Assembly: GCF_008000995.1 (NCBI RefSeq)
Contig: NZ_CP042828.1
Coordinates: forward strand, 2,470,882 to 2,534,881
From: Ruania zhangjianzhongii
GTDB taxonomy: Bacteria; Actinomycetota; Actinomycetes; Actinomycetales; Beutenbergiaceae
Length of the DNA: 64,000 nucleotides
Direction: 5' to 3'
In this document: in pieces, positions 16,205 through 25,652 of the stretch
Layout: the number at the start of each line of letters is the position of its first letter
Position numbering within the stretch: position 1 is the stretch's first letter
Notes under the pieces: generated by a model
Seen by the model: the letters and a program-made list of their open reading frames with translations, nothing else
The model's database searches: none
What the model was told of the DNA's origin: nothing
Position numbers and translations under genes: made by a program

Positions 16205-19200
16205 ATGCAGCTGAACGAGATCTTCGCCAAGGACGTCCAGCGCCCGATCGAGGGCGTCATCAAGGCAGACGACGTCGCGCACCTGGGCACTGAGGTTGAG
16301 GAGTACGTCCTCACCAACGAGGCCGCCAAGGGCGTCGAACTGTTGCTTGAGGAGTACACCAACTACACCAACGCCAACGGGGTCTGGATCTCCGGCTTCT
16401 TCGGCTCTGGAAAGTCGCACCTGTTGAAAATGTTGGCTCACCTGCTCGGCGATGTAGAGGGCCAGGAGTTCGACCGCACCCAAGTCGTCGAGACCTTCCG
16501 ATCCAAAGCGTCCGATGCTTTCCTCCCGCCGTTGCTCGACAAGGCGGCGCGAATCCCGGCGAAGAGCCTGCTGTTCAACATTGACCAGAAGGCCACCCTG
16601 ATCACCAAGGACCAAGCCGACGCCCTGCTCAAGGTCTTCGTCAAGGTTTTCGACGAGAGCCGCGGCTACTACGGCAACCAAGGCCACGTGGCCCGCTTCG
16701 AGCGCGACCTCGACAGCCGCGGTCAGTACGGCGCCTTCAAGGAGGCATTCGAGCACATCGCCGACATCCCGTGGACGCAAGGGCGTGAGCAGAGCGCTCT
16801 GGAGGGCGCAAACATCGACGCCGCATTCGCCGAGGTCGACGGCAAACCCACGAGCGGGATCATCAAGCAGTACCAGACCTCCTATGCGGTCTCGATCGAG
16901 GACTTCGCCGACGAGGTCAAGGGATGGCTCGACAAGCAGCCCGAGGGGTACCGCCTCAACTTCTATGTCGACGAGGTCGGCCAGTTCATCGGCTCCAACA
17001 CCCACCTGATGCTCAATCTCCAGACCATCGCCGAGAGCCTCAACACCAAGTGCGGTGGGCGTGCATGGGTCATCGTGACCTCGCAGGAAGACATGGACAA
17101 GGTCGTCGGCGACCAAACCAAGCAGCAGGGCAATGACTTCTCCAAGATCCAGGCACGGTTTAAGACGCGCGTGAAGCTCACCAGCGCCGACGTCGAAGAG
17201 GTCATCCGCAAGCGCCTGCTGGACAAGAACGACCGCGGGGAGTCCTCGCTCAAGGCGATCTACGCCGAGGAGTCGGCCAACTTCAAGACACTGTTCAACT
17301 TCGTCGACGGGGCGAAGACCTATCGCAACTACACCGACGAGGACCACTTCGTCGGGACCTACCCGTTCGTCAGCTACCAGTTCCCGCTCTTCCAGCAGGC
17401 GATCGAGGGCATCTCGGACCACAACGCGTTCGAGGGCCGCAACAGCTCAGTCGGCGAGCGGTCGATGCTCGGTGTCGTTCAGCAAGTCGCCAAGGACATC
17501 GGCAACGTCGAGATCGGCACTCTCGCGACGTTCGACCACATGTTCGCCGGCATCCGCGCGTCCCTGAAGACCGCAGCGCAGAAGCAGATCCTCACTGCCG
17601 AGCGGAACCTCGACAACGACCTCGCCATCCGGCTGCTCAAGGCCCTCTTCCTCGTCAAGTACGTCGAGAGCTTCCACGCAACCCCCCGCAACCTCACCGT
17701 CCTGGTCTACGACCGCTTCGGCCTCGACCTGCCTGCACTCACTGAAGACGTCAAGGAAGCACTCGCCGAGCTGGAGCGACAGACCTACATTCAGCGCACC
17801 GGCAACGCGTACGAGTACCTGACCAACGAGGAACAGGTCATCGAGGAGGAGATCAAGAACGTCGACGTCGACTCCTCCGAGGTCAGCGCCCAGCTGTTCA
17901 AGATCCTCTCCCAGGACGTCATCAAGACAAACAAGATCCGCTACGCCAAGAACGGCCAAGACTTCCCATTCGGCTTCAAGCTCGACGACCAGGTCCATGG
18001 GCGACAGCAGGAACTCTCCGTCCACTTCATCACGCCCGAGTACCCCTACACGGCCGACGAGACCCGGATGCACAGCGCCGGGAAGGACGAGGTGCGCGTC
18101 GTCCTCGACCCCGACGAGCGGATGCTCTCCGACCTGCGGCTCGGGTTGAAGACAGACAAATACATCAAGCGGAAGCAGACCACCTCACTGTCCGCGATCG
18201 AGCAACAGATCCTCCAGTCGAAGGCGGTGCTGAACCGCGAGCGCGAGAAGGAACTCATCCAGCGCATCCAAACCGCTGTCGGCAAGGCGGAGCTCATCAT
18301 CAACGCCGCCGACCTGCAGGCAACCTCGCAGGATGCCGTGGGTCGCGTTACCGAAGGGTTCCAGGAGCTTGTCAGCCGCACCTACACCCAACTCAAGCTG
18401 CTGGGCGGCGCAACCTACAGCGAACAACAGGTGGCCCAGGCCGTCGAGCCCGACAGCCCGTTCGCCGATCCCGCGCACAAGATCAACCAGCCCGCCGACG
18501 AGGTGCTCTCCACCATCACCCGCAAGGTGGCACAGGGCGAGCAGGTGACGATGAAGTCCATCGTCGACACCTTCCAGGCCAAGCCCTATGGGTGGGACCT
18601 GGCCGCCATCGAGGTCATCGTCGCGTCGCTGATCGGCAAGTCCAAGGTGACCCTGACCGTAGATGGCAACCTCCTCAAACGCACCGAGGTCGCAGGGGCA
18701 CTGCGCAACACCCAGAAGCACTCCCACGAGGTTCTCGCCCCGCAGAAGTCCTTCGACGAGCGCAAGGTCGCCAGCTTCCGGAAGTTCTGCAGCGATTTCT
18801 TCGACGAGGGCAACCCGCCCAAGGACCCCATGGAGCTGGCTCGCCATGGTGCCGACATGCTCAAGGGCAAGTTGGACGAGATCAAGGCCATCGTCAACGG
18901 TTCGAAGTATCCCTTCGTCGAGCAGCTCAGCGGACCGATTGGCTTGTTGGAGCAGACAGTCGGCAAGTCTGACGAGTGGTACTTGGGCGATTTCAACCTC
19001 GGCGACGACCTACTGGAGGCAAAGGAAGACCTGATCGACCCGATCCAGTCCTTCCTCAACGGCGCACAGCGGGCGATCTACGACGAGGCGGAAGCCTTCC
19101 TCTCGGCCCACGGCGGCAACCTCAGCTACCTACCCCCTGGCAGCGACGAAGCTGTAAAGGGTGCGCTCGGGGACCGCAACGCGTTTCGCGGCAACAAGAT

Positions 19201-19663
19201 GGCGCAACTCAAACAGGCCGTCGACGGCCTTCTCGCACAGATCGACGACATCGTCGCCGCAAAGCGCTCGGGCGCCGTTGACGCGATCGAGGGGCGCAAG
19301 GCGGAACTGCTCGCCAGCGCGGCCTACGACGGAGCGACCGCTGAGGCACAACAGCAAGTCCTCAGTCGTGTTGAATCCACGCTCGCGCGGGTTGGCAACG
19401 AGAATCAGGCCGCGCTCATCCTTCAGATCGCAACCGACTTCGAGTCGACAACCTATCCAGCGCTGCTGGATCTGTTGGCGGCCTCACCCAAGGACGGGGG
19501 CAAGGGGGCTCCGCCTCCGAAGCAAACTGTCTCGGTCAAGACGATTCACGTGTCCGGGGTGTCCGGCGTCCTTGAATCGGACGCGGACGTCGACAAGTAC
19601 CTCGAAGCTCTGCGCACCGCGCTCGTCCAGACTCTGAACGACGGAAAGCGAATCTCTCTCTGA
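16205..19663 (+). CDS. brxC: BREX P-loop ATPase BrxC
   Basis: The 1152-residue protein is the size of type 1 BrxC. The P-loop GFFGSGKS lies at residues 64-71, preceded by the typical 'FAKDVQRPIEGVIKADD' and 'EYVLTN'. A Walker-B-like 'LNFYVDEVGQFI' (about 254-265) and 'WVIVTSQEDMD' follow, as in DUF499/PglY-type ATPases. The second half contains long coiled-coil helices. It probably forms a large nucleotide-dependent assembly with the other Brx proteins on DNA. Its stop shares one base with the ATG of pglX (TGATG), so expression is coupled. Codon use is like the chromosomal neighbours, except that Lys and Asn are somewhat more frequent. Confidence 0.92.
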   Translation: MQLNEIFAKDVQRPIEGVIKADDVAHLGTEVEEYVLTNEAAKGVELLLEEYTNYTNANGVWISGFFGSGKSHLLKMLAHLLGDVEGQEFDRTQVVETFRSKASDAFLPPLLDKAARIPAKSLLFNIDQKATLITKDQADALLKVFVKVFDESRGYYGNQGHVARFERDLDSRGQYGAFKEAFEHIADIPWTQGREQSALEGANIDAAFAEVDGKPTSGIIKQYQTSYAVSIEDFADEVKGWLDKQPEGYRLNFYVDEVGQFIGSNTHLMLNLQTIAESLNTKCGGRAWVIVTSQEDMDKVVGDQTKQQGNDFSKIQARFKTRVKLTSADVEEVIRKRLLDKNDRGESSLKAIYAEESANFKTLFNFVDGAKTYRNYTDEDHFVGTYPFVSYQFPLFQQAIEGISDHNAFEGRNSSVGERSMLGVVQQVAKDIGNVEIGTLATFDHMFAGIRASLKTAAQKQILTAERNLDNDLAIRLLKALFLVKYVESFHATPRNLTVLVYDRFGLDLPALTEDVKEALAELERQTYIQRTGNAYEYLTNEEQVIEEEIKNVDVDSSEVSAQLFKILSQDVIKTNKIRYAKNGQDFPFGFKLDDQVHGRQQELSVHFITPEYPYTADETRMHSAGKDEVRVVLDPDERMLSDLRLGLKTDKYIKRKQTTSLSAIEQQILQSKAVLNREREKELIQRIQTAVGKAELIINAADLQATSQDAVGRVTEGFQELVSRTYTQLKLLGGATYSEQQVAQAVEPDSPFADPAHKINQPADEVLSTITRKVAQGEQVTMKSIVDTFQAKPYGWDLAAIEVIVASLIGKSKVTLTVDGNLLKRTEVAGALRNTQKHSHEVLAPQKSFDERKVASFRKFCSDFFDEGNPPKDPMELARHGADMLKGKLDEIKAIVNGSKYPFVEQLSGPIGLLEQTVGKSDEWYLGDFNLGDDLLEAKEDLIDPIQSFLNGAQRAIYDEAEAFLSAHGGNLSYLPPGSDEAVKGALGDRNAFRGNKMAQLKQAVDGLLAQIDDIVAAKRSGAVDAIEGRKAELLASAAYDGATAEAQQQVLSRVESTLARVGNENQAALILQIATDFESTTYPALLDLLAASPKDGGKGAPPPKQTVSVKTIHVSGVSGVLESDADVDKYLEALRTALVQTLNDGKRISL

Positions 19664-22600
19664 TGGAAACCGCACCGCTGAAGAACTTCGCCACGTGGGC
19701 TCGCACGGCGCTCATCCGTGAGGTCAGCGCGCGCATCGCTGCGGTGCTCGCGCCCGGCTCGTCCGAGCGGATAGAGCAGGCGAAGGCAGTCACCGCTCTG
19801 GAGAAGGCTGTGGCCGCCGCGGGGGGTGGCGAGAAGGGGCGCGCCGCAGTCGCAGACAAGGTTGCCTACACGTGGTTCAACCGGATCATCGCGCTCCGGT
19901 TCATGGACGCCAACGGATACACCGGCATCGGTGTCGTCTCTCCGCAGGCGGGGATTGAGGTCGGGCAGCCGGAGGTCCTCGCCGAGGCCAAGCGTGGGGT
20001 TGTCGACCCCGAGATCGTCAGCGACGCGACCCGCAAGACCGTGGTTGCGCTGCTTGACGGCAGCCGGGGGAGCGGCGATCCCCAGGGTGAGGCGTATGCA
20101 CTGTTGCTGGAGGCGTACTGCAACCACTGGCACAAGGCCATGCCGTTCATGTTCGAACGCGAGGGCGACTTCACCGAACTGCTCATCCCGGCCAACCTCC
20201 TCGCCGACGACTCGGTGCCAAACCGCGCCGTCAAGGTGCTCACGGCGGACGTATGCCAGGACGTCGAGGTCATCGGATGGCTCTACCAGTTCTACATCTC
20301 GGAGCGAAAGGACGAAGTCTTCGCCGGGTTCAAGAAGAACAAGAAGGCCGGCGCCAATGAGATTCCCGCCGCCACCCAGCTCTTCACCCCGCACTGGATC
20401 GTCCGATACCTCGTCGAGAACTCCCTCGGCCGTCTCTGGATGCTCAACCGCCCGAGCTCGGACCTGCAGAGCCAGATGGACTATTACATCGCCCCGGTCG
20501 ACGAGGAGACCGACTTCCTCAGGATCAGCAAGCCTGAAGAGCTGAAGGTCATCGACCCTGCCTGCGGTTCCGGCCACATGCTGACCTACGCCTTCGACCT
20601 CCTCTACTCGATCTACGAGGAGGAGGGCTACGCGCCGTCGGAGATCCCGGGCCTGATCCTCACCCACAACCTCTACGGCACCGAGATCGACCCCCGCGCG
20701 GGAGCACTGGCTGCGTTCGCGCTCACGATGAAGTCCACCGCTAGGCGCAAGCTCTTCCTCAAGAATCCGGTCGAGCCGAACGTCTGTGTTCTCGACCCGA
20801 TTGCGTTCACGCCGGACGAGCTGAACTTCCTCGTCACCGAGGACGGTGACAAGCACGCCGAGGAGGCGTTCTGGAATCAGTTCGAGCATGCTGACACCTT
20901 TGGCTCGTTGATTCGGCCCGAAAACGAACTCACGCTCCGCCTCAAGGCGCACATCGGACGCCTTGATGACGGCGGCGACCTCCTGTTGGCTGACGCACTT
21001 GAGTGGGCGCAACGGGTCGTAGAGCAAGCCGAGTACCTCAGCCGCGCGTACTGCGTCGTGGTCACGAATCCTCCGTACATGGGTAACGGGAACATGGACG
21101 ACCGGCTCAGCGACTTCGCCAAGGAGCGCTACCCAGACTCCAAGGCCGACCTGTTTGCCATGTTCATTCAGCGATCGTTTGAGATGTTGGAGGCCAAGGG
21201 CTACTCCGCGCTCGTGACGATGGAGTCCTGGATGTTCCTTCGCGCATACAAAGACTTGCGGGAACTGATCGTCACGAGCAAGGCCATCGCCGCGATGGTG
21301 CACATGCCCTACCTCGGTAAGGGGGGAACGCCGATGGGCATCAATTTCGGGACGGCAGCGACCGTGATCGCCAACCGCAAGGCAGGCGAGTCTGCGGGGT
21401 CGTTCCAATGCGTCCGGTACTACGAGACAGACCCGTTTGGCGTTCCGCTGACCTTCCCCGTGCGGAACGAGCGACTCTCCGAGGTTGACCCTCGAAAGTT
21501 CTTGGAGATTCCGGGCATGCCCATCGCCTATTGGGTGAGCGACACGTTCCGGTGCGCATTTTCGGCCGAGTCTCTTTCCGCGCACTTCGTTACCCGGCTT
21601 GGGATGTCTACGGCGAACAACGATCGATTCTTGCGCCTTTGGCCGGAAGTCAGTTTGAGCGATCTCAAGCTTGATGCTGCGTCGAGGCAGGATGCACTTG
21701 AGTCTGGACGGCGGTGGTATCCGTATCAGAAGGGGGGTGACTTCAGGAAGTGGTACGGAAATCTTGAGTTCGCAGTAAACTGGGCCTCGGATGGCAAGGA
21801 GATCCGCGGGTTTGCGGATGAGAAGGCTGGACGCATCCGATCCCACAACTACAACTTGGATCACATCTTCCGTCAAGGAATCACTTGGTCTGACTTCACG
21901 TCCGCGGTGAATGCCTTCAGGTTCATGCCGGCGGGGCAGCTCTTCGACGGCCGGGGGTCGGCTGGGTTTGCAGATAGTGAAGAGGATCTCCACCTGATCC
22001 TCGGCATCTTGAACTCGCGTGTGTCCAATGAGGCCATCAGTGCAATCAACCCGACGATCGCCATCAATGTGGGTGAAGTCGCACGTCTGCCCTTCCCAAA
22101 GCTCGACCATGACGATCGCAAGACTGTAATCGCCAACGTCGCTCAGCTCGTGGAACTCCACAGATCGGACTGGGACAGCAGCGAGCGGTCCGTGGGCTTC
22201 GCGCGGTCTCCGCTAGCGGGTGTCGACGGCACGCTTGCATCCAGGGTTGCATCACTTGTCGCGGATGGCGTAGTGGCGACCGCACAGGCGAAACAGCTTG
22301 AGGAGATGAACAATCGGCTCTTGGCGTCGGCGTATGGGCTTGACGGGGAAATCGAGCCTGATGTCGCATCGGTACACATCACGCTCTCAGCTAACCCCTC
22401 CTTCCGGTTCCCTAAGACCGCGGCGAGCGAGGCGGAAGGACTGCTTGCGCGTGAGCTCGTGCGGGATCTTGTCTCGTACGCCGTGGGTTGCATGTTCGGC
22501 CGTTACAGCCTCGATGAGCCAGGGCTGATCCTTGCCGATCAGGGTGCGACGATGCAGGACTACCTCGCGAAGGTGCCATCCCCGACGTTCATGCCTGATG

Positions 22601-23145
22601 CCGACAACGTCATCCCGATCGTGGATGGTGACTGGTTCGAGGATGACATCGCCGAACGGTTCCGCCAGTTCCTGCGTGCGGCGTTCGGGGAGCAGCATTT
22701 CGAGGAGAACCTGCGGTTCGTTACTGAGTCGCTCGGGGTGAAGAGCTTGCGGGCCTACTTCGTGAAGTCGTTCTACAAGGACCACGTCCAGCGGTACAAG
22801 AAGCGCCCGATCTACTGGCTCTTCTCCAGCCCCAAGGGCTCGTTCAACGCACTCATCTACATGCACCGCTACACGCCGGCGACCGTCTCAACCGTGCTCA
22901 ATGAGTATCTGCGGGAGTTCCAGGCCAAGCTCAGGGCGAGCATGGAGCACGCCGAGCGCGCCAACAACGCCAAGGAAGCCGAGCGACTCCGCAAGGTGCT
23001 GCTGGAGTTGGAGGAGTACGAACACGACGTCCTTTACCCCCTGGCGTCGCAGAATATCGAGATCGACCTCGACGACGGGGTGAAGGCCAACTACCCGAAG
23101 TTCGGCGCAGCTTTGAACGACGCTCCGAAGCTGGGGGGGCGTTGA
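19663..23145 (+). CDS. pglX: BREX adenine-specific DNA methyltransferase PglX
   Basis: The 1160-residue enzyme has an SAM-binding motif DPACGSG (residues 298-304) and the catalytic NPPY (469-472). Together they are the order and sequence of N6-adenine methyltransferases of the PglX/BrxX type. It marks host DNA at an asymmetric recognition site, which is set by the region after the catalytic domain. That region (about residues 630-850, nt 21550-22210) uses visibly more A/T-ending codons than the flanking conserved parts, consistent with an exchanged target-recognition domain. C-terminal helices end in 'DDGVKANYPKFG', usual for the family. Its stop overlaps the pglZ start. The frame appears complete, with no stop or frameshift. 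Confidence 0.93.
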   Translation: METAPLKNFATWARTALIREVSARIAAVLAPGSSERIEQAKAVTALEKAVAAAGGGEKGRAAVADKVAYTWFNRIIALRFMDANGYTGIGVVSPQAGIEVGQPEVLAEAKRGVVDPEIVSDATRKTVVALLDGSRGSGDPQGEAYALLLEAYCNHWHKAMPFMFEREGDFTELLIPANLLADDSVPNRAVKVLTADVCQDVEVIGWLYQFYISERKDEVFAGFKKNKKAGANEIPAATQLFTPHWIVRYLVENSLGRLWMLNRPSSDLQSQMDYYIAPVDEETDFLRISKPEELKVIDPACGSGHMLTYAFDLLYSIYEEEGYAPSEIPGLILTHNLYGTEIDPRAGALAAFALTMKSTARRKLFLKNPVEPNVCVLDPIAFTPDELNFLVTEDGDKHAEEAFWNQFEHADTFGSLIRPENELTLRLKAHIGRLDDGGDLLLADALEWAQRVVEQAEYLSRAYCVVVTNPPYMGNGNMDDRLSDFAKERYPDSKADLFAMFIQRSFEMLEAKGYSALVTMESWMFLRAYKDLRELIVTSKAIAAMVHMPYLGKGGTPMGINFGTAATVIANRKAGESAGSFQCVRYYETDPFGVPLTFPVRNERLSEVDPRKFLEIPGMPIAYWVSDTFRCAFSAESLSAHFVTRLGMSTANNDRFLRLWPEVSLSDLKLDAASRQDALESGRRWYPYQKGGDFRKWYGNLEFAVNWASDGKEIRGFADEKAGRIRSHNYNLDHIFRQGITWSDFTSAVNAFRFMPAGQLFDGRGSAGFADSEEDLHLILGILNSRVSNEAISAINPTIAINVGEVARLPFPKLDHDDRKTVIANVAQLVELHRSDWDSSERSVGFARSPLAGVDGTLASRVASLVADGVVATAQAKQLEEMNNRLLASAYGLDGEIEPDVASVHITLSANPSFRFPKTAASEAEGLLARELVRDLVSYAVGCMFGRYSLDEPGLILADQGATMQDYLAKVPSPTFMPDADNVIPIVDGDWFEDDIAERFRQFLRAAFGEQHFEENLRFVTESLGVKSLRAYFVKSFYKDHVQRYKKRPIYWLFSSPKGSFNALIYMHRYTPATVSTVLNEYLREFQAKLRASMEHAERANNAKEAERLRKVLLELEEYEHDVLYPLASQNIEIDLDDGVKANYPKFGAALNDAPKLGGR

Positions 23146-25643
23146 TGGGTCAGGTCGCAGCACTGCGCCCACATCTGGAGCGCCGCTTCGCTGAGCACCG
23201 AGTCGTGTTCTGGCACGACACGGACGGTCAGTACGCATCCGATCTCGACAGCCTTGGTCTTCCGGACGTCACAGTGGTCCGTGTTTCTAACGATGAGTGC
23301 GCGGTGAAGAACCGACTGCTGCACGACCACCCGAAGGACAAGTTCCTCGTCTACCGTCAAGGCCAGGTCCCCGCCGGTGTCGGCAACTGGCTCCTCGACC
23401 TGGAGCTCGCCTACGGCGTCTTCACAGCGGACCGCGGCTCGCTCGTCACCCAAGACCTTGGCCTGACCGCCGACGGCATCGACGAGGTCATCCGGGACCA
23501 CGACAAGTTCTTCAACGCGAGCAAGCGAGTCGACAGCCTCAAGGTGCTGCTCAGCCCGGAGGACGACGCCGACCGGCTGCGAGCCAAGATGTCGGCGGTG
23601 ATGCTCGGCCAAAAGCAACACAGCCTGGAGGAGATCACCCGCACGCTGCTGATCGCCAACGCCAAGGGACAGAGTGGGAGGTACGACGGCCTCGTCGACT
23701 TGGGCCTCGCCGACTTCTTCTGGCAGGGAGTGGGGTCCATCTACGGCTACAAGGAGCCGTCGCCGAGCGTCGACGATTTCGTGCTGTGGGTCTTCCGTGC
23801 CGCGGAACGGGACTTCGCCGGCGACGCGTCCGGCCCGCTGCACAACCTGCGCAGAGACTTCGGCAGTTGGCGCTTCCACCCAGACAGCTCCAAGGCCCTG
23901 CTCCAGCTGGCAAAGCGTGCTGAGTCTGACCTCGATTACGCGGGTCGGGTGCAGGGTAAGTCGTTCCGTGACCTGGTGGGCGATGACATCTTCGAGGAAA
24001 CCGACAAACAGATCATCCGCGATCTCGTCAAGGCTGTGACGGACCAAACCGTGACAGCACGTGAGGTGAGCGAGGTGATCAGCGTTCGCCAGCGAAGCCT
24101 GTGGATCGATCAGTACGGCCAGCTCTACGCAGCGATCGGTGCGGCGGCAGATCTTCTCGCCAAGGTTGCGTCCCTTGACGTCTCACTGTCGTCGTTCGAT
24201 GAGGCGCTGGAGCGCTACCGCGGCGAGTGGTTCCGCATCGACCAGCTCTACCGCCAGTTCACCCACGCCCATCGGACTTACGAAGGACCCCACCCGCTTG
24301 ACTCGCTGCGCGAGCAGGTCGAGAAGCGATACATCAACACGTTCGTCTACGAGCTCGGGAACGCCTGGCAGCAGCAGGTCGACGCGGCCGACAAGTGGAC
24401 CTCGGCGACGCTTCGATCGCAGCGGAAGTTCTACGGCGACTACATCGAGAAGTTGGTCCGCGAGGACAAGAAGTCTGTCGTGATCATCTCTGACGCCCTC
24501 CGCTACGAGGTGGCTGACGAACTTCGAGGCCGAATCAGGCAGGAGGACCGCTTCGACGCCGACCTTGACGCCGTACTCGGCGTGCTGCCGAGTTACACCC
24601 AACTCGGCATGGCAGCGCTGCTGCCCCACCGCACGCTGAAGCACTCCGAGGACGGCAAGACCGTGCTCGCCGACGGGGCGCCTACGAACGGCACGGGCCC
24701 ACGCGCGAAGATTCTTGAGTCGGTTGGCGGCACAGCAGTGCGCGCTGAGCAGTTCCGCGGCATGTCCGCCGACGCTCGTCGCGGGCTGTTCAAAGCCAAC
24801 CGAGTTCTGTACGTCTACCACGACACCATCGACAAGACCGGCGACGACCACCTTTCGGAGCAGAGCGTCTTCGAGGCCACCGAAACTGCTCTGCGGGAGA
24901 TCGTCGACCTGGCGAAGAAGGCCGCCAACGCCAACTACACCAACATCTTCGTCACCGCCGACCACGGCTTCTTGTTCCAGGACGAGGCCCTACCCGACCA
25001 GTTCTTCCTCTCCGAGAAGCCTCAGGGCGACAAGATTCTCGTGCCCAACCGGCGCTACGTCCTCGGGCACGGGCTGAAGGCCGACGACGCCTTCACCACC
25101 TTCAGTGCCGAACAACTGGGACTCGACAGCGACATCGAGGTTCAGATCCCCAAGTCGATCCACCGGCTCAAGGTCGCGGGCGGCGGCTCGCGGTTCGTCC
25201 ACGGCGGCGCGACGCTGCAGGAGGTCGTCGTACCTGTCCTCGTCATCAATAAGAAGCGCAAGAGCGACACCCGCCAGGTCAACGTCAAGATGATGCCGGA
25301 CAAGGACAAGATCACCACCGGGCAATTTGTCGTGAATCTCGCCCAAGCTGAGCCAGTGAGCGACAAGGTGCGGCCGCGTGTACTCCGTGCCGGCCTCTAC
25401 GTGGGGGACACGCTGATCTCCAACGACCCGCCGCCTGAACTGACATTCGACTCCACCTCAGAGGACCAGCGAGACCGATACCAGCGCCTTCAGTTGCTGC
25501 TCAGCAAGGACTCCGACGACTACAACAACCGTTCCGTGGAGTTCCGCCTCGAAGAACGCATCTCTCACACGAACCAGTGGCGGGTCTACGAGAAGGCGAC
25601 GTACACCCTCAAGCGATCCTTCACATCGGACTTCGACTTCTAA
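23145..25643 (+). CDS. pglZ: BREX alkaline-phosphatase-superfamily protein PglZ
   Basis: I use the ATG at 23145, which overlaps the pglX TGA (TGATG). The TTG three bases earlier is less likely. The 832-residue protein carries the PglZ domain: 'VVIISDALRYEVADELRGRI' near residue 446 supplies the metal-binding SDALRYE. 'NIFVTADHGFLFQDE' near residue 605 supplies the ADHGF. Both are hallmarks of the alkaline phosphatase fold. The N-terminal 400 residues are helical, with 'RVVFWHDTDGQY' at the start as in other PglZ proteins. It is a core BREX component. Its physiological substrate is unsettled. Confidence 0.92.
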   Translation: MGQVAALRPHLERRFAEHRVVFWHDTDGQYASDLDSLGLPDVTVVRVSNDECAVKNRLLHDHPKDKFLVYRQGQVPAGVGNWLLDLELAYGVFTADRGSLVTQDLGLTADGIDEVIRDHDKFFNASKRVDSLKVLLSPEDDADRLRAKMSAVMLGQKQHSLEEITRTLLIANAKGQSGRYDGLVDLGLADFFWQGVGSIYGYKEPSPSVDDFVLWVFRAAERDFAGDASGPLHNLRRDFGSWRFHPDSSKALLQLAKRAESDLDYAGRVQGKSFRDLVGDDIFEETDKQIIRDLVKAVTDQTVTAREVSEVISVRQRSLWIDQYGQLYAAIGAAADLLAKVASLDVSLSSFDEALERYRGEWFRIDQLYRQFTHAHRTYEGPHPLDSLREQVEKRYINTFVYELGNAWQQQVDAADKWTSATLRSQRKFYGDYIEKLVREDKKSVVIISDALRYEVADELRGRIRQEDRFDADLDAVLGVLPSYTQLGMAALLPHRTLKHSEDGKTVLADGAPTNGTGPRAKILESVGGTAVRAEQFRGMSADARRGLFKANRVLYVYHDTIDKTGDDHLSEQSVFEATETALREIVDLAKKAANANYTNIFVTADHGFLFQDEALPDQFFLSEKPQGDKILVPNRRYVLGHGLKADDAFTTFSAEQLGLDSDIEVQIPKSIHRLKVAGGGSRFVHGGATLQEVVVPVLVINKKRKSDTRQVNVKMMPDKDKITTGQFVVNLAQAEPVSDKVRPRVLRAGLYVGDTLISNDPPPELTFDSTSEDQRDRYQRLQLLLSKDSDDYNNRSVEFRLEERISHTNQWRVYEKATYTLKRSFTSDFDF

Positions 25644-25652
25644 GGCGGTGAG

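Noticed and set aside
19546-22161. An 871-codon open frame on the minus strand opposite pglX
   Set aside because: It mirrors the pglX coding frame, shows no domain or start signal, and is the expected shadow in high-GC DNA.
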